A program made the translations under genes and the position numbers. A stretch of DNA of 64,000 nucleotides from Clostridiales bacterium (lineage in GTDB: Bacteria > Bacillota > Clostridia > Saccharofermentanales > DTU023). The stretch is from assembly GCA_004556455.1 (NCBI GenBank), contig SFGY01000002.1, forward strand, positions 1 through 64,000, read 5' to 3'. A model generated the notes under the pieces. The model worked only from the letters and a program-made list of their open reading frames with translations. It searched no databases and was not told the origin of the DNA. Below, one piece after another: positions 48,150 to 55,290 of the stretch (positions are counted from its first letter, which is position 1; every line of letters begins with the position of its first letter).

Positions 48150-49074
48150 ATGTACGTTATGAGTAGATCAAAAATTCAGAATACTGAAATCGAGATTTTC
48201 TAAAATTGTCTTATTTCTGCTATTCATTGTCATCTGCCTGGCTTCTTGCAGCCCGGGAGAGTCGACTGTTTCCAACTCTTCTCCCACTATTCCTGGCTCG
48301 CAGAAAGTGAGAAATTCCGCTATAGAAGAGTCCTCCGGGACAGGCGCAGAAGGGGAAAAGGACGATGGCTTAATAGAAAAACATACCATCCTGGAAACGA
48401 CTTATGACACCAATGACCGTGCTGCCAGGCCAGCCGAGGAGAAAGTGCCTTATGTTGATTACGTGACAATCAATAATGTGCCTGTAGATTTGGCTAGTCT
48501 TACTTCGCTGGAAGATGACGAGGATGTCCAGGTATCAAGTCAGGAGAAAACTTGTTCCTTTTTTGTCCGCACTAAGGAAATAGACAAAGCTAATTATCTG
48601 GTCATTGACAAAGACTACCTGACCTCGTGGAAAAAACAGGAAGAGAATATGGGAGCTGCTCACCAAGGCCCCCGTGCTTCTGATTTAAGTAGTTATTTTA
48701 TTTCTGCTGTTTCTGGTGAAAGTATAGGTGAGTGCTTGTACGCATTAGGAGCCCAACCGAGCCAGGAAAATATGGAGGGCAGTGAATTGAAGATGTATCT
48801 GCGGAAAGAAGGAGATCGTAAAAAGATTGATTTGGCTTCGTGTTTCGCAGAAGGAGAGAATTTGCATTTTGTCTTTAATGAAGAATACACCTTGCACTGT
48901 TTTGCTCCTTTAAGCCTGCTGAATAAGGATCTCATCGAAAGCCGGGCTTTCCTTTATGATTCAATCATCACTTATACGTCGGCACAGAACACACTTTGGC
49001 CTCTCCCAGATTTTTCCAAGTTAAGTTTACTGCCCGATGAACGCTATGTGCTGGAAATCCAGATTTTGGACTAG
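48150..49074 (+). CDS. Lipoprotein of the ABC locus, frameshifted near its 5' end
   Basis: The long frame is open from 48163 and contains a complete lipoprotein signal, SKIVLFLLFIVICLASCSPG (lipobox LASC), but no normal start codon. ATG 48150 (and 48159), with AAGGA at 48134-48138, lies in the neighbouring frame; deleting one A from the A5 run 48170-48174 fuses MSRSK to FRILKSRFSK and restores a ~308-residue lipoprotein. The mature part is acidic at first, then has ESIGECLYALGAQPS and YTLHCFAPLSLLN segments of no known family. A GTG at 48307 would give a protein without the signal and is probably not used. The gene ends 22 bp before the ABC-2-like gene. Confidence 0.65.
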
Positions 49075-49096
49075 GCAGAAAGGAAAGTCGAATGCC

Positions 49097-51469
49097 ATGG
49101 GTCTCAGGGAAGCAATGAAAATACAAGCCATTCGATTTTCTCAGAATAAGAAAATCAGGGTTTTACTTCTTGTATTACTTGTGGCCTTTCTGCTTGTTTC
49201 TGCCTTTGATTTGCGATATTACTGGCAGGCGAATGGACAAGATCCAATTCCGCCAGATTTTTTTCGCCTTCCTCTCCAGATCAGTCCGATTTTATTTCTC
49301 GTCTTTCTGACCTTAGCAATTTCTTTTTTTTATGAAAGCCGGAACATTGGTCTTCATGAAACCATTGTGACTACCGCCAGGGGCAAGGGCCGTGATTTCT
49401 TCTCGGGCTATCTGGCCCTGATGGCTTATTTGTGCCTTTTAAGCTTGCTGATTGTGGCAATAAATGTCACCATCGCCATCCATATTCACTTAACAGATCG
49501 CTCCTATCTGCGGTATCTGATTGGTATAACATTTTGGTTTGCGGCATTGCTTCCTGCCCTGGGCGTATTGTATGGCTTTGCGGTGACGGAATTTTTCCGA
49601 AGAGATACGATTTGGATAGCCCTTGTTGTTTTGGCTTATCTGTTTTCTTTTGCGGGAGAACAGCTTCTTGTCCTGCTCCTGCCGGTTTCTACCAGTGATT
49701 CTCCCTTTTTGGCAAAGACGTTTGCGCTTTTTCGAATCTTTCTTCCTGACAAAAAAAACAGCTATTTTCCTGACCAATTATACCCCGTCCTGACGGAAGA
49801 ATGTTTGAAGCTAACGATTCATTTATGCTTGATTCTCTGGCTCTTGAGTATGCTTTGGACCCGGCAAAAGGTCATTGCCCGATGGATTGCGCCTGTACTA
49901 TCCCTCCTTTGCGCTGTCTTATTGTTTTCCTGGTATACAACGGATTTTTCCCTACTTCCTTATAGCCAACAGGCCTATGCGCAAGATGCCTTGTTTTATC
50001 GAGAACAAGACAGAGCGCTGAGTAAGCAAGAGCCAATGCGGGAGGAGGAAACAGCGGAAGCTGCTGGACTGAAAATACAGTGTATTGAGGGTTCTCTTTC
50101 CCTTACTGCCAATTTGCGTGCCCGGTTGACTTATCACATAAAGTTCCCCGAAAAGGCGGCGCCCTTACAGGATTTCCTTACTTTTACCCTCTATCATGGC
50201 TATCGCCTGCAAGAGGTGCAGCTTGACGGCAGTCCGGTAACTTTTGTGCAAGAAGGGGATACCATTCTTCTTCCCACAGGGAAGCTTTCCCGGAAGCATG
50301 CTGGTGATTTTACAGTGTCGTTCCAGTATCAGGGCCAATCACCCCGCTATTTTGCCAATACCGAGGCCTGTTGTTTGCCTGGCTTCTTTCCCTATATGCC
50401 GCGCCTGAGCAAACAGCTAGTCTTTGAGCCGGAACAGACAGATTTTGTTGCTTTGCCTTTTCCTGATGATGTGGAATTCGCGTTAGAAATTTCCCCTGCA
50501 AAGGGACTTTTTACCAATTTGACCTTGACACCAGCAGGACTCTTTCATGGGCGTAGCAATGGTGTTAGTCTTTTTAAGGGCTGGTACAGGGAGGCGCAGG
50601 AGGGTCAAATAACGATTGTTTATCCTTACCTTTATTTGCAACGGGAAGAGCAAGTCCAGGATTTTTTTGATCTTCTGCGGCGCGTTCATCTGACTGAGAA
50701 AGCCGATAACCCGGCATCCTCTGTGGTTTTTTATGTCCATACTATCGTCAGCCAATCTCCCGAACTTCGTGCTGCTGATTTTTCCGATCATTGGCTGCTA
50801 TCCGGGCCTTTGCCTGACCTGGAGGAACGTATCTCGCTAAAACAAATTCTCCCGGAAAAACGCGATTTGAAAAAACACTTAAATTTGATGAATAGCGATT
50901 TTGCTACTTTTCTTCAATTCGCGGAACGCTATCAGACAGAATTGGCCGGGTTAAGTGATCAGGATATCCGGAAGCAAGGGAAAGCGAAGCAAGAGCAATT
51001 ACTTAAACTGTACAAACTTTGCCAGAGGCAGTCATTTTCCTTTATTAACGACAAGTTGGGGAAGTATTTGTTTGACGCCAGCGACGATCGGTCGGCGGAG
51101 TCCTTCCTGGATACGCTGCTCCAGGAACCGGCTGATTCTGTGGTCAGTCAATTCACCGTTACGGCAAACAAGGCAGAACTGTATCAGATTGTGGCACAGG
51201 GGGAAGTGCAGGACTCTTTTTTTGAAAAGGCAAGAAGCCGGTACAAAAAATTGAATACAGAACTCAATTCTCTCTTTGTTTCCCAGGAAGTGAAACAAGC
51301 CCATCGCCGTTTGCTGGCCAGCGATTGTACTATCCTTTACTGGCAAGCCAGTGAATCCATAGGACAGGAAGCATTGTACGAGGCTGCTTTGGCCTATCTG
51401 AAGGATACTCAGGACGAGCGCGACAGTGGGGAATTTCTCCGCAGTTTTATCACATCGGAAGCACGGTAA
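49097..51469 (+). CDS. Large ABC-2/M1-peptidase-like membrane protein
   Basis: A 790-residue protein. Residues ~1-270 carry six to seven helices with ABC-2 permease character (FFYESRNIGLHETIVTTARG contains the typical cytoplasmic loop). Then a large extracytoplasmic part follows: a beta-sandwich (LTANLRARLTYHIKFPEKAA) like the N-domain of M1 aminopeptidases, and an alpha-helical C-terminal part. I find no HExxH, so it is not an active M1 peptidase. ABC permease/M1 hybrids of this kind are known in Bacillota and Bacteroidota with unknown roles. ATG 49097 is chosen because GAAAGGA lies upstream. Probably the main permease for the 51517 ATPase. Confidence 0.75.
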   Translation: MGLREAMKIQAIRFSQNKKIRVLLLVLLVAFLLVSAFDLRYYWQANGQDPIPPDFFRLPLQISPILFLVFLTLAISFFYESRNIGLHETIVTTARGKGRDFFSGYLALMAYLCLLSLLIVAINVTIAIHIHLTDRSYLRYLIGITFWFAALLPALGVLYGFAVTEFFRRDTIWIALVVLAYLFSFAGEQLLVLLLPVSTSDSPFLAKTFALFRIFLPDKKNSYFPDQLYPVLTEECLKLTIHLCLILWLLSMLWTRQKVIARWIAPVLSLLCAVLLFSWYTTDFSLLPYSQQAYAQDALFYREQDRALSKQEPMREEETAEAAGLKIQCIEGSLSLTANLRARLTYHIKFPEKAAPLQDFLTFTLYHGYRLQEVQLDGSPVTFVQEGDTILLPTGKLSRKHAGDFTVSFQYQGQSPRYFANTEACCLPGFFPYMPRLSKQLVFEPEQTDFVALPFPDDVEFALEISPAKGLFTNLTLTPAGLFHGRSNGVSLFKGWYREAQEGQITIVYPYLYLQREEQVQDFFDLLRRVHLTEKADNPASSVVFYVHTIVSQSPELRAADFSDHWLLSGPLPDLEERISLKQILPEKRDLKKHLNLMNSDFATFLQFAERYQTELAGLSDQDIRKQGKAKQEQLLKLYKLCQRQSFSFINDKLGKYLFDASDDRSAESFLDTLLQEPADSVVSQFTVTANKAELYQIVAQGEVQDSFFEKARSRYKKLNTELNSLFVSQEVKQAHRRLLASDCTILYWQASESIGQEALYEAALAYLKDTQDERDSGEFLRSFITSEAR

Positions 51470-51516
51470 TAGATAAGAAATAACAAAACAGCAGTAAACT
51501 GGAACAGGAAGAATAT

Positions 51517-52410
51517 ATGGCCAAGGAACAGAAACAAAACAGAAAAAAACCGATTGAGTCCCTTTCCGTAGCCCATCTCGCATTTTCTTTCAAGCGAAAA
51601 CGGATCCTGCAAGACGTAAATTTTACTGTAAGTAAAGGAAACTATGCCTTGCTCGCGCCCAATGGGGCTGGAAAGACCACCCTTCTGCGCTGTCTTAGTT
51701 TGCTATTTCCCCAAGCTCAGAGTGCGCTCAGAGTCAATGGCCAGGCAGTAAAGAAGCGCAAGGACTATTTTGATTACCTGGGCTATTTGCCTCAGCAATT
51801 CAATATCTATCCGCAACTTACCCTGTGCCAGGGGTTAGAACTGATCTCAAGCTATAAAGGCTTGCCAAAAGAAAGTCTTTCTCAGGAAATTCACCGTGTA
51901 ACGAAACTGGTTCATCTGGAAAATTGTCTTGACCAGAAATTAGCCACGTTTTCCGGCGGCATGATGCGACGGGTGGGTATCGCTCAGACTTTCCTGGGAG
52001 ACCCGGACATCTTGCTTTTTGATGAGCCAACCGCAGGCCTGGATATTGAAGAACGCACCCGTTTCAAGTCTATCATCGCCCAGCTTTCCGGAAAGAAAAT
52101 TATTCTCATGTCCACCCACTTAGTGGAAGATGTGGAAACCACTTGCCCCAATATCCTGCTGATTCGTTCTGGTCAGGTTTTGGGTCCCTTGTCCCAGGAG
52201 GAAATCAAGGAGAGAGCGCAGGGATTGGTTTATCAAGTAAAAGAAGAAGAACAGTCGGCGCTTCAAAGTCCTTATCTCGTTATCCGTCAATTCAGACGGA
52301 AGCAAACGCTCTATAGCCGCGTCCTTTCAGCGCAGTTCCAAAACATACCCAGTGTTTCACCAGAATTAGAGGATGGCTACCTGTGCATCATCAAAAACAT
52401 ACCATCATAG
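51517..52410 (+). CDS. ABC transporter ATP-binding protein (exporter type)
   Basis: A 297-residue ATPase: Walker A LLAPNGAGKTTLLRC (with APNG instead of the usual GPNG), Q-loop GYLPQQFNIYP, signature FSGGMMRRVGIAQTFLG, Walker B DILLFDEPTAGLD and switch MSTHLVEDVE. A ~70-residue C-terminal extension is unassigned. AGGAAG precedes ATG 51517. Its 3' end overlaps the next membrane-protein start by 28 bp. Together with 49097 and 52383 it forms an exporter-type complex with a lipoprotein partner. Confidence 0.93.
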   Translation: MAKEQKQNRKKPIESLSVAHLAFSFKRKRILQDVNFTVSKGNYALLAPNGAGKTTLLRCLSLLFPQAQSALRVNGQAVKKRKDYFDYLGYLPQQFNIYPQLTLCQGLELISSYKGLPKESLSQEIHRVTKLVHLENCLDQKLATFSGGMMRRVGIAQTFLGDPDILLFDEPTAGLDIEERTRFKSIIAQLSGKKIILMSTHLVEDVETTCPNILLIRSGQVLGPLSQEEIKERAQGLVYQVKEEEQSALQSPYLVIRQFRRKQTLYSRVLSAQFQNIPSVSPELEDGYLCIIKNIPS

Positions 52411-53063
52411 ATTACGTCTGGCGGACGGTTCGGCATAGTAAGGCGATGGGCAAGGCTTTTTTTGTCACGCCGTTCTTTCTCTTTCTCGTCCTGCCTATGC
52501 TCACGCTTTGGGTCTATTTCCAAAGCCTTGGGCAGTATGGCACTACCACTCAAGGGGAGCATGACATTTTTCTCTTATATCAGCATACAATTCCCTTTTT
52601 CTCCATTTACTGGCCGCTCCTGGCTAAGAAAAACCTCTGGGAACAACCTGGAAGTGAAGTGTTTCACGCTTGCCACGACCCTCTCAACATAAGAGATGAA
52701 GTCGTGTATTTTCTTATGTATAGCAGTCTGATGCTCCTTTTCTTTCTCTTTCTATCGTTGTGGTTTGACTGGGCAATTTTAGAAGGTCTTCGTCTGGTCT
52801 GCATAAACTTCTTTTTATTCAGCCTGCAGCGCTTCCTTTTTGCCCTGCTGGGTTCCGCAGTGATTTGTTTTATTCTCTGCTTTTTGCTGTGCACGCAATT
52901 CCAAATGTGGTATCGCGCTTTCCCCAATTGGATGCTTTATTATCCACTGACCAGTTACGACCAACTCAAAGGATATTTAGTCTTTATTCTTGTGGCGCTC
53001 CTCCTGGAAGGTTTACGTTATTGCCTGCCCATTGCGCACACCCGTGGCAAATTCCCTGTCTAA
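52383..53063 (+). CDS. Small polytopic permease-like protein of the ABC locus
   Basis: A 226-residue protein with six hydrophobic helices (FFVTPFFLFLVLPMLTLWVYF; MYSSLMLLFFLFLSLWF; FLFALLGSAVICFILCFLL and others), the size of a minimal ABC-2 permease. The start is GTG 52383, overlapping the ATPase; ATG 52446 is an alternative. Probably the second membrane subunit of this transporter. Confidence 0.75.
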   Translation: MHHQKHTIIDYVWRTVRHSKAMGKAFFVTPFFLFLVLPMLTLWVYFQSLGQYGTTTQGEHDIFLLYQHTIPFFSIYWPLLAKKNLWEQPGSEVFHACHDPLNIRDEVVYFLMYSSLMLLFFLFLSLWFDWAILEGLRLVCINFFLFSLQRFLFALLGSAVICFILCFLLCTQFQMWYRAFPNWMLYYPLTSYDQLKGYLVFILVALLLEGLRYCLPIAHTRGKFPV

Positions 53064-53274
53064 GGTCTATGGCGAAACAGGCTGTGATCAAGCAGTTCAA
53101 GGTGAGAGTTGTCCGATAGATGATGTCTTTACAGACGATGCTTTATAGAATGAAGTTAATTGATGAGCAACCGTGGGGCAAGCTTGGTTTATGAAAATAA
53201 AATTTTGCAACATTATTATTTAAGATAGAAAAGGAATATGCTCAGGTGATTTCAAGCTTGTACAGATGCAAATA

Positions 53275-53440
53275 GGCACCCACTCAAAAGTGAAATACAC
53301 CCGCCAAGGAACAAAATGCACCTCTCCGGCCGGCACATGCACCCAAAAGAATCGAGATCGTTGATTGTATTGCTTCTCCGGTTATAACCCACTCGCCCAG
53401 CTAATGACAGAGAAACCAATACAATTCCTGTCCTTTTCTT
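53275..53440 (+). repeat. Dispersed repeat R2
   Basis: Array GGCACCC/TACACCC/TGCACCT/TGCACCC at 53275, 53296, 53317 and 53338 (exact 21-bp spacing, four units), then TTGATTGTATTG (53361), ATAACCCA and a decayed hairpin (GACAG 53406-53410 with CTGTC 53428-53432). The interval 53064-53633 contains no intact gene; a 17-bp motif AAAAATGCGGAATT(A/G)CG at 53513 and 53589 forms a further direct repeat. Confidence 0.8.
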
Positions 53441-53633
53441 TGTATTCTGCTGGCTTTCAAAATAGAATGACGATGTTAAAAGAGAAGTGCTGTGGGTTCC
53501 TTTGCGATGCACAAAAATGCGGAATTACGTAAAAATGTTCAATGTAATGTTGCGATGATTGTGGAAACGGTCTAAAATGATATTGAAGAAAAATGCGGAA
53601 TTGCGCACGCGAATGCAATATGGTGAAACTGAA

Positions 53634-54887
53634 ATGGTAATTAGAAGAGATATTTATTTAAACAAGCTAATTTCAAAAAAACATAACAGGCTGATCAAGG
53701 TAATCACCGGGATTCGAAGATGCGGAAAATCATACCTTCTTTTTAATCTGTTTCGGGATTATTTGTCCTCAGAAAATGTAGCCGACAGCCACATTGTTGA
53801 AATGGCATTTGACTTGTACGAGAACATTGAGTACCGCGATCCGAAAGTGTTTTTCCCTTATGTTCAAAGCAGGATAAAGGATAAGGAAATGTACTATGTC
53901 CTATTAGATGAAGTTCAGCTAATGGGAGATTTCGAAGCCGTGCTGAACAGTCTTGCGCGAATGGAAAATGTAGATGTCTATGTGACCGGAAGCAACGCGA
54001 AATTTCTTTCTAAAGATATCATCACCGAATTCAGGGGGCGCGGAGATGAAGTCCATATGAGTCCGCTGACATTCAGAGAGTTTATGAGTGTCTATTCGGG
54101 AGAAAAAGAGAGCGCATGGAAAGAATACGTGCTTTACGGCGGCATTCCGTTGGTACTTGAATTTGCTGAACCGGAACAAAAAGTGGATTTTCTGAAACGT
54201 TTGTTTGAAGAAACCTATATTTCGGATATCGTTGGCAGAAACAAAGTGAGAAACAAGTCGGAATTGGAGGAGCTATTAAATATTCTTTCATCAGCCATTG
54301 GATCGCTGACCAATCCGAGCAAGCTTTCCGATACCTTTAGAAGCATAAAGCACAAGACGATGAGTCAGAATACGATTAAAAAATACATTGGGTATTTTGA
54401 AGATTCTTTTTTGATAGACAGCGCTTTCCGATATGACATTAAAGGGAAAAAGTATATAGATACTCCTGTTAAATACTATTTTACAGACCTGGGACTTCGG
54501 AACGCCAGGATCAATTTCCGCCAGGTCGAAGAAACCCACGCTATGGAGAATATTATCTTTAATGAATTAAAAGTCAGGGGCTTTAATGTGGATGTCGGGG
54601 TCGTCAAAACAAATGAGGTCGATCGAAGCGGAAAGAATATCCGTAAACAGAGGGAGATCGATTTTGTTTGCAATAAGGGATCAAAACGGTACTATATTCA
54701 GTCAGCGCTGGCTCTTCCGAATAAGGCTAAAAGAGAACAGGAACAAAGACCGTTACTCCTGACGCAGGATGGATTCAAAAAAATCATCATCACAAAAGAT
54801 GCTCTTGCCCCTCTATATAGCGAAGAGGGAGTTTTGATGATGGGGATTTTTGATTTTCTCCTGAATGAAAACAGCCTTGAAATATAA
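53634..54887 (+). CDS. AAA ATPase with DUF4143 (archaeal-type/AAA_14 family)
   Basis: A 417-residue protein. The N-terminal AAA_14 ATPase domain has Walker A ITGIRRCGKSYLLFNL, Walker B YYVLLDEVQLMGDFE and sensor-like VYVTGSNAKFLSKDI; RGRGDEVHMSPLTFREF follows. The C-terminal DUF4143 part has YYFTDLGLRNARINF, ENIIFNELKVRG and a nuclease-like REIDFVCNKGSKRYYIQSA. Such proteins are very common, often mobile, and of unsettled function. ATG 53634 is chosen because upstream ATGs lack a ribosome binding site and lie in a repeated stretch. Flanked by repeats R2 and R3, so it may be cargo. Confidence 0.9.
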   Translation: MVIRRDIYLNKLISKKHNRLIKVITGIRRCGKSYLLFNLFRDYLSSENVADSHIVEMAFDLYENIEYRDPKVFFPYVQSRIKDKEMYYVLLDEVQLMGDFEAVLNSLARMENVDVYVTGSNAKFLSKDIITEFRGRGDEVHMSPLTFREFMSVYSGEKESAWKEYVLYGGIPLVLEFAEPEQKVDFLKRLFEETYISDIVGRNKVRNKSELEELLNILSSAIGSLTNPSKLSDTFRSIKHKTMSQNTIKKYIGYFEDSFLIDSAFRYDIKGKKYIDTPVKYYFTDLGLRNARINFRQVEETHAMENIIFNELKVRGFNVDVGVVKTNEVDRSGKNIRKQREIDFVCNKGSKRYYIQSALALPNKAKREQEQRPLLLTQDGFKKIIITKDALAPLYSEEGVLMMGIFDFLLNENSLEI

Positions 54888-54897
54888 AGAAAAATCA

Positions 54898-55020
54898 CGG
54901 TTCAGGTATTCTTTCGGCCGGCTCATGCACTCAGAGGAAACGGAAACGTTGATTGTATTGCTTCTTCGGTCATAACCCATCTAAGGATAGGAAAACATCT
55001 ACAATTCCTGTCCTTTTTCT
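54898..55020 (+). repeat. Dispersed repeat R3
   Basis: A truncated relative of R1/R2: TTCAGG (54901), CGGCCGGCTCATGCACTC (54915-54932), TTGATTGTATTG (54949), ATAACCCATCTAAGG, and hairpin 54983-54993 with 55005-55015 (one G-T pair) ending in Ts. The rest of the 54888-55290 gap shows no gene. Confidence 0.75.
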
Positions 55021-55290
55021 TTGCCCTGATATGAATGGATGAATTTACAAAGTCTAAAGTTTAGTGAATCATACACCAAGTCTCATTTTGATAGTCTAAT
55101 GGTATCTTTGTCGAGCTTTTATCTTTATTTATATTTGTTTTCCATTCGCCTTTTGTTCGTAACTCCTTTGTCATTTAGTTTTTTATAATCTAAATGAGAA
55201 GAAATAGAAAAAGCAGCAAAGCAGGTCTTTCGCAAAATCTGGCCTAGCACTAAGCTGGTTTTTTTATTGCCTTTGGGGGTATGTGAGGAA

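Noticed and set aside
48307..49074. GTG 48307 as the start of a cytosolic 255-residue protein
   Set aside because: The same frame upstream encodes a complete lipoprotein signal with lipobox, so a frameshifted lipoprotein gene is a better explanation.
53045..53150. Coding-like stretch after the small ABC permease (frame with LSKVYGETGCDQAVQG)
   Set aside because: It has a faint likeness to the start of MacB-type ATPases but is ~35 codons, lacks a start and any Walker motif. Too little to annotate.
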